A stretch of DNA of 64,000 bases, from assembly GCA_016709995.1 (NCBI GenBank), contig JADJLQ010000001.1:840001-904000 (forward strand), given 5' to 3'. Each line of letters begins with the position of its first letter. The first letter of the stretch is position 1. A model generated the notes under the pieces. That model saw only the letters and a list, made by a program, of their open reading frames with translations. It did not search any database and was not told where the DNA came from. A program made the position numbers and the translations under genes. Below are positions 26,229 to 35,249 of the stretch, in pieces. This DNA is from Saprospiraceae bacterium (GTDB lineage Bacteria > Bacteroidota > Bacteroidia > Chitinophagales > Saprospiraceae).

Positions 26229-26780
26229 TTATAAATATTTATTGAATGTATCGTTATCGTCTTTTAACACTTTCTCATAATGAGTATAGGTCTCTTCGAA
26301 TCGAACTTTTGTTTCTTGTATTTTTTGTCTTGCTTCTTCTATCTCTTTATCCGCATTGTCTATTTTGGCTTGAAATTCCTTTATTTGTTTTTCAAGTTCA
26401 GCGATTTGGGCTTTGTGGGACAGAATCTTTTCTTGTAAAAAATTGGTCTCACTTTGTTTATGGTTTATTTTGATGTCTTTTTGTTTGCTATGAGCAGCAT
26501 CAAATTCGATTTTTTCTTTATGTAGTATTTGCACATAGTGCTGTATACTTTCTACCAGTTTTTCCTTGGTGACTCCCAATGTCGATGCAGTAGCAAAAGT
26601 AGATCGCACTGCTGATTCCTCTGACATGCCCATCGAAAGTTGCAGCGTAATCACTGATTGTTTAAACTTAAGATAATCAAAACCTTGCAGGGTATTCGCT
26701 TTTAAAGCATTATTCAAAAACTCAACACTTTTAGAGTCAAGAGCAGAGGCGTTAAATATATCTTCGAGTGTATAGGACAT
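26229..26780 (-). CDS. Uncharacterised helical coiled-coil protein
   Basis: This 183-residue soluble protein has two parts. The first about 85 residues form a compact helical domain (LDSKSVEFLNNALKANTLQG; MGMSEESAVRSTFATASTLG). The rest is a continuous coiled coil rich in Lys, Glu and Gln (AELEKQIKEFQAKIDNADKE). No signal or membrane helix is present. It lies directly upstream of the membrane coiled-coil gene at 25185-26198, with 30 bases between, so an interaction through the coils is plausible. The DUF2130 gene lies 180 bases further upstream on the same strand. I cannot assign a function. Confidence 0.7.
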   Translation of the reverse strand: MSYTLEDIFNASALDSKSVEFLNNALKANTLQGFDYLKFKQSVITLQLSMGMSEESAVRSTFATASTLGVTKEKLVESIQHYVQILHKEKIEFDAAHSKQKDIKINHKQSETNFLQEKILSHKAQIAELEKQIKEFQAKIDNADKEIEEARQKIQETKVRFEETYTHYEKVLKDDNDTFNKYL

Positions 26781-26960
26781 TAATTATATATTTTGATTAA
26801 AAAGACAATGATCGGGGTATTATCTCACAACTAAAAGGCTTATCGTCAAGTGTGTTAAATCGCCATACTAATGTAGGATTTTTACGGATCAAAATATTTT
26901 CCTCTTCAGTCATTTAGAAAAACCACCATTTGCCTAAAACAGAGCAGGATGATTTAATAT

Positions 26961-28187
26961 TTAATACTCACCGGGTAGGTCCAGCACACTTACGGAAGGG
27001 ATGGCACTGCCCGCTATGCCTTTGACACTACCATAAAACTCTGAAGTATTGATCATTACTTTTTCAATCACTTTTTCTCTTTGAGCCCATATCCGATGCA
27101 TCGCTATTTTTTCTTTTTGAAGATCTTCCTGCATTTGACGAAAACCTTCGACAATGGCCTCGATTTGCATTTTAAAGTCATTTCCAGTGAGGTAATCGTA
27201 TAACATGGTTAGTTTATCTGCTTTATTTTCCTGCGAATGCATAGCCTCTGCTACCTGTATAAGTCCATGGCGTAGGACAGGAATAAGCGGTTTGTATTCA
27301 TCAAAACTACAGATCCATACACCTTGTCGCTCGCCCATGTGCGGCATATCCTTAGGCATAGTTTGGGTAATAAGGATGCCCAAATCGGCCCCAACCAGTC
27401 GCATATCATCTTTTAATTTTTCGATCCAATTTGCCTGAAAGTCTTTGGTGCGCTTACTCTCATAATAGATGGTGCCGGCATTAGCGATATTTCGGGTATG
27501 CACTCTTTGGAGGCAGTCTGCACCTCTGGCACCTTTTCGAATTTCTTCTATTTCGTCCATCGGGAATTGGTCCCTGAGAAATTCTTCAATGGCCATCTCT
27601 TGCACCTCTCCTTGTAATTGCATGGATCCTTGATGTGACTTCCGCTGAAGGGAGTCAATTATTTTGCGCTGATCCTCTAGTTGTTTTTCGTATTCCTTTT
27701 GACGCAATTCTGATCTTTTTTGTTCATCCTGTCTGATATCCTCCTTTTGGCGGTTGAGCTCTTCAGTAAGCTTTTCTTGCATCTTTAGCTCGATCTGCGA
27801 TTGCATAGAATCCATCTTACGCTTTAATTGTTCATTTTCAATGGCTGCTTTGGTGAGTTTCTCCAGACGCTCAGACATATCCTTACGCTCGTTTTCCATG
27901 GTGAACAGACGAAGCTGGTAGTCTTTGTCATTTTGAGTTTTTAGATGCTCTATGATTTTTGATTTCTCCTTCTCTAATTTTTCAGCAAAAATTTCATTTT
28001 CCCGAAGCTTTTTAGATTCAAGTTCTTTTTCTTTCTGTTCGAGAAGCTGAAGCCTCTTGTTGACTTCATTCTGGAGAGCATGTTCTTTTTCGTGAAATTG
28101 TTTTTCTAATTCACGCGTAAGTTTTTGACTAATGACTTCCTCCGCATGAAAACCATGTCCACAAGCCGGACAATTTATTTTTTGCAT
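26961..28187 (-). CDS. DUF2130 domain-containing protein
   Basis: The protein is of the DUF2130 type (408 residues). It opens with a zinc-type CPACGHGF motif, has a coiled coil over about residues 20-200, and ends with the conserved globular domain (about 205-400). That domain contains KGARGADCLQRVHTRN, then IYYESKRTKDFQANWIEKL. The E-x-K in YYESKRTK and the preceding D recall a PD-(D/E)xK nuclease-like core, which is my inference; the biological role of DUF2130 proteins is not established. It could act on DNA ends or stalled nucleic acids. It shares strand and coiled-coil style with the two genes downstream. Confidence 0.85.
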   Translation of the reverse strand: MQKINCPACGHGFHAEEVISQKLTRELEKQFHEKEHALQNEVNKRLQLLEQKEKELESKKLRENEIFAEKLEKEKSKIIEHLKTQNDKDYQLRLFTMENERKDMSERLEKLTKAAIENEQLKRKMDSMQSQIELKMQEKLTEELNRQKEDIRQDEQKRSELRQKEYEKQLEDQRKIIDSLQRKSHQGSMQLQGEVQEMAIEEFLRDQFPMDEIEEIRKGARGADCLQRVHTRNIANAGTIYYESKRTKDFQANWIEKLKDDMRLVGADLGILITQTMPKDMPHMGERQGVWICSFDEYKPLIPVLRHGLIQVAEAMHSQENKADKLTMLYDYLTGNDFKMQIEAIVEGFRQMQEDLQKEKIAMHRIWAQREKVIEKVMINTSEFYGSVKGIAGSAIPSVSVLDLPGEY

Positions 28188-28343
28188 ATAGATTCTGTTA
28201 ATTTAGAGTCTGCAATATATATATATTTTTAGTTATATGGGGTTGCGGCTTGGGTATAATCATAATGATTCCTAGATTTAAGTTCATTATGATCACCTCG
28301 CCGCTCCCTCCATCCATTTCTCTTCTATAACACAATCATCCTG

Positions 28344-30278
28344 TTAGAAATTAGCCCTCACACTAATAGTCAGATTTCTGCCAGGGGCATTGATCCCACT
28401 CGAAAAAACTCTATACTGAGTATCAAATATATTTTCCAATCCAAGCCCAAGTTTAACATTGGGCATTACCTGGAAGGAACTCATTATATTGAATACCAGC
28501 CATGCCGGCATACCATCTGGGGTGGCATATTGTTCATTGTCTTCTCCATTGAGCAGGTAATCATTGATTCGCTTCCAGGCATTTCCCAATAGGTTAAATT
28601 CTAACCTGGTTTGTTTTTTATCATAGACCACTGACAATGAGCCCGATATTGGCGGAATATGATCAAGCGGTGTCCTTGTGCCCTGGTGCAGGATCCGGCC
28701 TACAGTATAATTGCCACCATAGACAAGACTTAAATCATTGGCAAAATATGCCTGGCCATGCATCGTAAGTCCAAAGATGCGCGCTGAGGATAGATTTTGA
28801 TTGGCCAAAACCTTGCTGGATACTCCCTGGTAATCGACTAGGTCACTGCCATTAAATTTAAACGGCCTGGTCACTATGACATCAGTCAATTGAGTCAGAT
28901 AAATACTTGAGCTAAAGGATGACTTCTCGTCTGAATAGTTCAGCTTATAGTTTAATTCAAAAGTGGTCGATTTTTCAGGTTTGAGGTCTGGATTGGGCAC
29001 TACCAAGGTGCCTGGAGCAGATTCGAAAACTTTAGACAAGTCATCGACATTGGGCACCCTGAATCCGGTAGCAATCACAAGGCCCCATCGGGAAAATTTG
29101 GTGTCCAGGTAGTTTAAACCAATATTGCCGGAATAGACAAAATTATTTTGCCGGATATTCTGGAACGGAAACTTAAAAAACTCGTTGGTGCCGAAATCTG
29201 ATGAAAGCCCCGTGTAGCCAACGCGTACACTCTCCTGAAGATTAAACTTGGGCTCAAGATTTTGAGTGAATATGGAGTAGCCCCCTAATCTCATCATTCG
29301 ATTATAGCCGGAAGGATATCTGGTGTCCAGAGCACCCCTTTCGGCACTGATGATATTTGATTTATAAGCGGTAGAATGGGCAGTTTCATATTGACCATCG
29401 ATACCAATCATCCATTGGTTTACCCCCTGGCTTTTATTGTGAAATAAGTCGAATCCAAGGACATCAATCTGCTCTGTTCTATTGCGTAGGGTAGGAGTAT
29501 TTATTTTTCGATCATGTCTGCTTTCCTCGACAGATTGATAGTTGATATTTAGTTTAAGAGGAAAGCTTCCGGTGAGGGCTGTCTCATAGCTTGCCAGCAT
29601 TCGTTTTTGCGGCCCATAATACCACTCAGCCGAATTGTACTGAAAATCCCGATTGGGATCGGTGAGCCGATCATAACGGGGGATATCTGTCGAATTGGAA
29701 TATTGCAGGTTTATCAGATGTTCGAGGTTTTTAGATTTTAATTTCACTTTCCCCATTAGATCAACCTGAGAGTAACCTGAAGGCGTTTGTATCCAAGGGG
29801 TAGCAGCATTATTGATCAGTACATCTTTGCCGTTTTCTATACGATAATACCCTAATCGGTCTCCATATTTGGAAGCATAGAACATATTTTTATTTCTGCC
29901 CCCTTTTAAATCACCATAGTCAGAGACAGTAGCTGATAAAATGGCAGCTATTTTATTAGACCTTAATTCGAGATCATAGTGCAACATCTTTTCATTGTTT
30001 ACGGTACTATACCTGGAGGAAATGTGTGAAAATAGTTTTTTCATATCTCCAAAGGAGGGGCTCTTGGTGATCAGGTGGACTACACCCCCTAAGGCATCCG
30101 ACCCATAAACTGATGATGCTGGCCCAAACAAGACCTCCATTCGGTCCAGCATATTAGGATCTACGGTGATAGCATTTTGTAGGTGCCCCCCCCTGTAGAT
30201 AAGATTATTCATCCGGACACCGTCTACGACTAAAAGTACCCGGTTAGCTTCCATGCCTCTAAATTGGGCTGCCTCCAC
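28344..30278 (-). CDS. TonB-dependent receptor, plug and barrel part (frameshifted from its start)
   Basis: This frame encodes most of a TonB-dependent outer-membrane receptor. It includes the plug (RGMEANRVLLVVDGVRMN; GPASSVYGSDALGGVVHL) and the full beta-barrel to a terminal aromatic F (NLTISVRANF). Its first residues come from a frame that is only correct after FRGMEA. The natural N-terminus, with signal peptide and start of the plug, is the piece at 30259-30534. Two bases appear to be missing in the T run at about 30268 (CCAATTTAGAGG; SPIFRG would need ATTTTTAGA). Receptors of this style often carry hemes, cobalamin or metals, but the substrate is unclear. It lies downstream of gpsA and an unknown gene. 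Confidence 0.85.
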   Translation of the reverse strand: MEAAQFRGMEANRVLLVVDGVRMNNLIYRGGHLQNAITVDPNMLDRMEVLFGPASSVYGSDALGGVVHLITKSPSFGDMKKLFSHISSRYSTVNNEKMLHYDLELRSNKIAAILSATVSDYGDLKGGRNKNMFYASKYGDRLGYYRIENGKDVLINNAATPWIQTPSGYSQVDLMGKVKLKSKNLEHLINLQYSNSTDIPRYDRLTDPNRDFQYNSAEWYYGPQKRMLASYETALTGSFPLKLNINYQSVEESRHDRKINTPTLRNRTEQIDVLGFDLFHNKSQGVNQWMIGIDGQYETAHSTAYKSNIISAERGALDTRYPSGYNRMMRLGGYSIFTQNLEPKFNLQESVRVGYTGLSSDFGTNEFFKFPFQNIRQNNFVYSGNIGLNYLDTKFSRWGLVIATGFRVPNVDDLSKVFESAPGTLVVPNPDLKPEKSTTFELNYKLNYSDEKSSFSSSIYLTQLTDVIVTRPFKFNGSDLVDYQGVSSKVLANQNLSSARIFGLTMHGQAYFANDLSLVYGGNYTVGRILHQGTRTPLDHIPPISGSLSVVYDKKQTRLEFNLLGNAWKRINDYLLNGEDNEQYATPDGMPAWLVFNIMSSFQVMPNVKLGLGLENIFDTQYRVFSSGINAPGRNLTISVRANF

Positions 30279-30534
30279 CTTGCTGACTTTTTTGCACAGT
30301 CACTAAGCCGGATTTTTGGAGTATTTCCGGTACAGTCTGAGGGGACATATTGATGATTTTATCCGATTGGATAGAAAATATAGATTGTGCTACCTGCCGG
30401 TAAGTCATTGCAGTTCGGGTTGCACTTACCGTGACCTCTTCCAGATTTTTGCGGAACGAAATTGAATCCTGTGCAGTCAAAAATGGAGGTAACAGGAGCA
30501 GGAAATATAAGATTAGAATATGATGTTTTTTCAT
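30259..30534 (-). CDS. TonB-dependent receptor, N-terminal piece
   Basis: The ATG at 30534 begins a signal peptide (MKKHHILILYFLLLLPPFLTAQ). The TonB box region and the start of the plug follow: LEEVTVSATRTAMTYRQVAQS, then MSPQTVPEILQKSG. It ends at TAG straight after QQGGGSPI. In related receptors the chain continues SPI-x-RG-x-EANRVLLVVDG, which is found one frame away in the adjoining segment. So these two frames are one gene split by a short deletion, or by a sequence error. An upstream in-frame start at 30552 is possible but less likely. Confidence 0.82.
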   Translation of the reverse strand: MKKHHILILYFLLLLPPFLTAQDSISFRKNLEEVTVSATRTAMTYRQVAQSIFSIQSDKIINMSPQTVPEILQKSGLVTVQKSQQGGGSPI

Positions 30535-30748
30535 ATGAAGATTTGTTTGCAATTCGATAAAATGAATATTTTACGCAATGTTGTCACCCTTATTAAAAAG
30601 TGATCAAACTTGAATCAGTATGTCTCACTATTCAAATCAATAGATGAATCTTTGATAGCACGTAGCTAAAACCTGACTCGATTGATTCAAATTGAAAAAT
30701 GAATGGCCAATATAGACTGACTCAATCCACGGACATAAGTCCAGGGCT

Positions 30749-31273
30749 TTAAAGAAGGAATGATTGATCAGGAGGCGGATACCAGCAGTTACCAGCCAGG
30801 GTACTCCTTAGATTATGAGTCCGGGGTACTAAATCAGATGAGATATATAATAACTTTGCATTGAGTTGTGGTAAGGATGTTGTGCTCCAATCAGGTTGCA
30901 TCAAGTGTACAATCAAAGGATCATCATTTTTTTTCGAGCCATGTAAATCGGCCATTCGTTCAAGAAGCATATCTTCATAGCTATCACGGACAGCGCTGAT
31001 TTCGAAAGAATCCAGACCAATTTGTTTGATTTCTACGATATCATATCTAGTATCCTTATAAACCATTTCATGGTCATCAATCTGATACGCTCTTAATGCT
31101 GCAGCAGGAAAAACAAACACATCTACGTTTGTTCCCGTTTGAATATGTGGTCCATGCATATATGACCGATGAAGACTAACCTGAAGGTCCAGGTAAATCA
31201 TTGGCATGGCAGGGAATAATACTACACTGGATAATAATATTCCTAACGACCAATAAATCAGGCTACGTGGCAT
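30749..31273 (-). CDS. Uncharacterised exported protein
   Basis: I do not recognise this 174-residue protein. Its N-terminus (MPRSLIYWSLGILLSSVVLF) is a signal peptide or membrane anchor, and the rest is soluble with a beta-rich look (DVFVFPAAALRAYQIDD; YDIVEIKQIGLDSFEIS). It contains no conspicuous cysteines. The ATG at 31273 is preferred because it begins the signal segment; a longer frame would overlap gpsA. It sits between gpsA and the TonB receptor pieces on one strand, a place where small accessory genes of receptors often occur, so a link to that receptor is possible but unproven. Confidence 0.65.
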   Translation of the reverse strand: MPRSLIYWSLGILLSSVVLFPAMPMIYLDLQVSLHRSYMHGPHIQTGTNVDVFVFPAAALRAYQIDDHEMVYKDTRYDIVEIKQIGLDSFEISAVRDSYEDMLLERMADLHGSKKNDDPLIVHLMQPDWSTTSLPQLNAKLLYISSDLVPRTHNLRSTLAGNCWYPPPDQSFLL

Positions 31274-31286
31274 TGCGGTACAAATG

Positions 31287-32327
31287 TCAAGATTCTTCCA
31301 TAAAATCGACATCTTTTTTTATGGGATATCTCATAAGCATGTTGATCCCTTCCATGATATCCATATTTTCGTAGACTACTTTGTACAGGATCTCGATGAT
31401 CGGAGATCTAAGATCGTATGCCTGAAGGAGAAAGTATACGATCTTTAAGGTGCGCACACCTTCGGCGAGCTCATCGCTGGTACCCATGATTTGGTTAAAA
31501 TTTTCACCTTTACCCAATCGCTTGCCAAATTGATAATTCCGGCTATCGGGGCTGGTGGCGGTAGCGATCAGATCACCTATGCCGGCTGTTCCTAAAAATG
31601 CCGTGTTGCTAGCTCCCATTTTTTGACCAAAATGAATGATTTCACTCAGTCCTCGCGTGATGAGGATAGCCTGGATATTTTTGCCCATACCGAGCCCATC
31701 CAGCATACCGCTGCCAATGGCGATAATATTTTTTAAAGTACCTGCTATTTGTGCACCTTTGAGGTCGTTACTGCCGAATACAAAAAATTTCTTGCTACTC
31801 AGCACTTGAATTCCGACCTGGATCACTTCATCAAATTCACTCGCGATCACTGTGGCAGTGGGCTGATCCACTAATATTTCTTTAGCCAGGTTTGGACCAC
31901 TAAGACAGCCTATTCTCAATACCGAAGTTTCTTTCCTTATCAAATCACTCATCGTAAGTACCTGATCTTTTCTGAGGGTCTTGGCTACGAGTTCGGTTTC
32001 GTCTATACCTGAAAGGACAAAGCCTTTGGTGCCATGTATCAGGATATGAGCTGGAGTCAAAAAAGCAGACGCTTCTTTGATCATTTGAGGAAAGTTGTCG
32101 GAAGGAATGATAGGGAAAATGAGTTTGCTGGATGCGATGCCTTCTTCTAAAGATTGGGTAGCCCTGATACGTGTAGAAAGGGGAGTCTGAAACAAAAAAT
32201 GGTCTTCGTTAATCTTCTTCAATGTATCCGGACTTCTACTCACAACCAGGACATCGACATTATGGGACAGTAACTTTGCAATGGCTATCCCAAAGCTGCC
32301 AGCACCTATCACTGCTACTTGGTTCAT
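31287..32327 (-). CDS. gpsA: Glycerol-3-phosphate dehydrogenase [NAD(P)+]
   Basis: GpsA reduces dihydroxyacetone phosphate to sn-glycerol-3-phosphate for phospholipid synthesis in the cytoplasm. The N-terminal Rossmann motif is VIGAGSFGIAIAKLL. Further signatures are ILIHGTKGF, LSGPNLAKEI, the catalytic-lysine stretch GTLKNIIAIGSGMLDGLG and a late GTAGIGDLIATATS. The length, 346, is close to the usual 330-340. The 174-residue exported protein starts 13 bases after its stop, suggesting co-transcription. The DUF6438 lipoprotein gene and yidC lie upstream on the same strand. Confidence 0.94.
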   Translation of the reverse strand: MNQVAVIGAGSFGIAIAKLLSHNVDVLVVSRSPDTLKKINEDHFLFQTPLSTRIRATQSLEEGIASSKLIFPIIPSDNFPQMIKEASAFLTPAHILIHGTKGFVLSGIDETELVAKTLRKDQVLTMSDLIRKETSVLRIGCLSGPNLAKEILVDQPTATVIASEFDEVIQVGIQVLSSKKFFVFGSNDLKGAQIAGTLKNIIAIGSGMLDGLGMGKNIQAILITRGLSEIIHFGQKMGASNTAFLGTAGIGDLIATATSPDSRNYQFGKRLGKGENFNQIMGTSDELAEGVRTLKIVYFLLQAYDLRSPIIEILYKVVYENMDIMEGINMLMRYPIKKDVDFMEES

Positions 32328-32378
32328 ACGTGTCTAATGTAAGCTGTAAAATTTACAATTCCTATCTTGCTTTCCAAA

Positions 32379-32954
32379 TCAATTGGAAATAGTTTTCCAC
32401 TCAGTCTGCTCCAGCCAGGATTCGACCTTCGAAAGCATATTTTTTAGCTCAGTAGGTGCGGAGTGATTGACGACAATGGATTTAGGGGTCTGCTTATTTT
32501 TGAGATAAATCTTTGTCAGGGGGAAATCAGGTATAAAATCGTTGGACCTGGGATACTCTGCACTCATCTGTGGAGCATATTCTGATATCCATTGACTTAA
32601 AACTTCAATTTTATCATGAGGGAGTTTGGTAATAAAATTGCCTATTCGGGTAATATAATTTTGGCCATGCCAACTCACAGATCCGTCATTAAGAATAGTA
32701 TATGAGTACACAGGGCAATGTCCCACACAAGCTCCTGCAGAAAAAGATATCAAAGTATCAATTTTAAATGCTGGAGGAGGTATCGTATCAGATATGGAGG
32801 TTTTAATGGCAGGTTTTGGTGGGGTCACTTGAGTAGTAATAACTGGCGAAGGATTTTGCTGGGTTGGAGGCGATGACTGTGCTGATTTTTGGGTAGCAGA
32901 GCATGAAAATAAAACCAGTACACAGGTGATAAATAAAAACGACTTTGAGATCAT
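32379..32954 (-). CDS. DUF6438 family lipoprotein
   Basis: A lipoprotein signal (FLFITCVLVLFSCS) is followed by a Pro/Thr-rich linker of about 45 residues and a C-terminal domain of the DUF6438 type. Its mark is the CVGHCPVYSYTILNDGSVSW block, where the two cysteines may form a disulfide. A later LTKIYLKNKQTPKS segment fits too. The function is unknown; such proteins are widespread small envelope lipoproteins of Bacteroidota. The gene overlaps the yidC stop by four bases (ATGA type), so it is translated with yidC. Confidence 0.82.
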   Translation of the reverse strand: MISKSFLFITCVLVLFSCSATQKSAQSSPPTQQNPSPVITTQVTPPKPAIKTSISDTIPPPAFKIDTLISFSAGACVGHCPVYSYTILNDGSVSWHGQNYITRIGNFITKLPHDKIEVLSQWISEYAPQMSAEYPRSNDFIPDFPLTKIYLKNKQTPKSIVVNHSAPTELKNMLSKVESWLEQTEWKTISN

Positions 32955-34810
32955 TTTTTACCTTGTTTTGTTTTTTGATCTAATTTTTGCTGTTGTTCTT
33001 TCATCATAGATTCCAGGCGGTCCTGAAATCCTCCTTTTTTCTTGGGTTTGTTTCGTGAAGCTTGTAGTTCCGCTTGCATTTTAGGTAAAGGAAAAAACAA
33101 AGCTTTGCCGCCTACGGTCTGAATGATGTTCAAAATGTTGCTAAATGCCATATACGCAGTCAATCCGGATGCAGAATTGTTGAAAAAGAATAAGAAAAAT
33201 AAGGGCATGAGGTACTGCATATATTTCATAGCAGGATTGACAGAAAAATCCTGGTCTTTGGTGCTATAGTGGGTAAATATCAAGGTAGACACTACCCAGA
33301 TTAGGGTAAATAGGCTGACATGCGAACCATAAAATGGTAATTTCATCGGTAATTTGGCAAATACATCATAGGAAGAAAGATCATTGGCCCACAGGAAACT
33401 AGACTGGCGAAATTCGATCGAAGCAGGGAAAAACTGGTAGAGAGCAAGCCAAATGGGCATCTGCAACACCATAGGAAGACAACCTCCCAATGGGTTGACA
33501 CCATACTCACGGTACATCTTCATGGATTCCACCTGCATGCCCTGGGCGTCGTCTTTAAATTTATCTTTAAGGTGAGCCATCTCTGGTTTGAGGGCACCCA
33601 TTTTTGCCTGAGAATGGAGCATTTTATAACTCAATGGAAACAAGATCAACTTAACGATAAAGGTCAACAACAAAATGACGATTCCTTTATTTGAGAAAAA
33701 TCCTGATAAAAAATTGAATACGGGTCGTACAATCCATCGATTGACAGTGCCCAAAATACTGGCGCCAAAAGCGATGATATCTTCCAGGTCATTTCCCTGA
33801 TTTTCAAGAAGTTTATATTCGTTTGGACCGATAAAAAGCCTGAGTTTGGCCGATTCATTGTTTGCCAGAGAGATATCGGCCGAAGTATTGAGTTTGGCCA
33901 GGTATTCGGTCGGATCTTGAGCATGTACCGCAGCGACCTTAATATTTTTAAATGATTGGTCAGCGATAATGGAGGTGTTGAAAAATTGTTGAATATTGGC
34001 AATCCATTTAACTGCCCCGGCATAAGCCTCCTCATCATCTCCACCAAACTTCAAGTGTTCTTCTCTTTCATTTAGCGGTTTGTAATGAGTAGTCGTACGT
34101 GTCTTTTCGTATGCAACTCCTTTTTCTTTGGCGTCCAGGATATTCTGCCATTGGAGCGTCGCAGTAGGGTTGGGCATTAGGGCATTCAGACCAGGGGCAT
34201 CAATGGTATAATCTATAGAATAGCTATTGCCAAGATTATAAGTTTGGATGATTTGTTGGCCGGAGGCCGTACTGGCCATAAATTTTATGGAATGAGCTGT
34301 TGGATTTTCAACTTTGAATACAATATCCTTGGTTTGAACAGCTGCTCCAGTGAGCTCAAATCGAAGGTTCCAGTCATTCCTTGGATTGTCCAGCAGGTAA
34401 AGTGGGGTCTTGAGATCAGGCCCTTTTTTCATTTCTACCATCTTAAAATACTTCTTCAATTCTGCTTTGGTGATTTTACCACCCAGGCTGTTGAATGTTA
34501 GTTTTATTACATCATTTTCTAAAATGTATTCACCAGGTTTTGCTGCAGAATCTGTGTTGAAGATACTTGTTGGTAGATGGGTCACCGGAACCACTCCATT
34601 CGTAGCAGATGGGGTAGTGGCCTCTATGGTAGCGGCTTCGGGATTGAGGATGAGCTTTCTGAGGCTGTCTTCTCTGGCCTGTACCATATCTATTGAATCC
34701 TGAATTCGTTTTTGTACCAGCTGTTGTTGTGTTTGCTTGGTATTAAAGTACGACCACAACATGAGGACGACGAAGATCAGGGCAAACCCAATAATATTAT
34801 TACGATCCAT
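32951..34810 (-). CDS. yidC: Membrane protein insertase YidC
   Basis: YidC inserts and folds inner-membrane proteins, alone or with SecYEG. The chosen ATG at 34810 gives MDRNNIIGFALIFVVLMLW, the family start with helix 1; the frame can be read 35 codons further upstream but that part looks non-coding. A large periplasmic domain (about 60-360) precedes the conserved five-helix core: SNKGIVILLLTFIVKLILFP, QMPIWLALYQFF with its helix, and a late FLFFFNNSASGLTAYM. The C-terminus is strongly basic (KKKGGFQDR...KQGKK), as expected for ribosome contact. The 619 residues fit Bacteroidota YidC. Confidence 0.95.
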   Translation of the reverse strand: MDRNNIIGFALIFVVLMLWSYFNTKQTQQQLVQKRIQDSIDMVQAREDSLRKLILNPEAATIEATTPSATNGVVPVTHLPTSIFNTDSAAKPGEYILENDVIKLTFNSLGGKITKAELKKYFKMVEMKKGPDLKTPLYLLDNPRNDWNLRFELTGAAVQTKDIVFKVENPTAHSIKFMASTASGQQIIQTYNLGNSYSIDYTIDAPGLNALMPNPTATLQWQNILDAKEKGVAYEKTRTTTHYKPLNEREEHLKFGGDDEEAYAGAVKWIANIQQFFNTSIIADQSFKNIKVAAVHAQDPTEYLAKLNTSADISLANNESAKLRLFIGPNEYKLLENQGNDLEDIIAFGASILGTVNRWIVRPVFNFLSGFFSNKGIVILLLTFIVKLILFPLSYKMLHSQAKMGALKPEMAHLKDKFKDDAQGMQVESMKMYREYGVNPLGGCLPMVLQMPIWLALYQFFPASIEFRQSSFLWANDLSSYDVFAKLPMKLPFYGSHVSLFTLIWVVSTLIFTHYSTKDQDFSVNPAMKYMQYLMPLFFLFFFNNSASGLTAYMAFSNILNIIQTVGGKALFFPLPKMQAELQASRNKPKKKGGFQDRLESMMKEQQQKLDQKTKQGKK

Positions 34811-35249
34811 GTATTTGATTAAAGGCGGCAAAGGTACTATTAGTTTGGGCGATGGACAAGGATCATCTATAGAATGTAAGTTTGTACCGACTGAAGGTAA
34901 TTGAATGTGGGTCAAGACGGTAAGCAGCGGTCGGGCCTGGACGGATTTTTAATAATAATTTAATTTGAGGAATCTTATAAAATCACGCCATCATGGTCGT
35001 GACCTGGTTTGAGGGAGGATGCAAATGTACAGGTGAGATCTCAAAAGAATTCTGATTGGCAGACCTCCTCTTAAAATTCAGATATGCTTTTTATGTGTGT
35101 TCTCTTGATTTGGAGTCTAAGCAAAACTCCAGGAATAAGCTTGATCTCTAACATAGTAATAATCTTTAGCGGTATTCTTTTAAGATTTGTGATAGTTGTG
35201 TGATAACATCCTGCGATATTTGTATCGTGAAATCAAAAAAAAACATCTT
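34811..35249. other. Intergenic region between divergent yidC and msrBA
   Basis: These 439 bases separate divergent genes and contain no convincing frame. A minus-strand TACATTTG (35022-35029) matches the -7 consensus but is about 210 bases from yidC. Near 35215-35222 GATATTTG is a one-off match 27 bases before the msrBA start. No hairpin of note was seen. Confidence 0.4.

Noticed and set aside
25185..28187. Calling the DUF2130 cluster a known defence system
   Set aside because: No recognised defence family, toxin or sensor domain is present; the nuclease-like resemblance is only a short motif.
30553..30748. Cobalamin riboswitch upstream of the TonB receptor
   Set aside because: No B12-box-like sequence or plausible fold seen in the leader on the minus strand.
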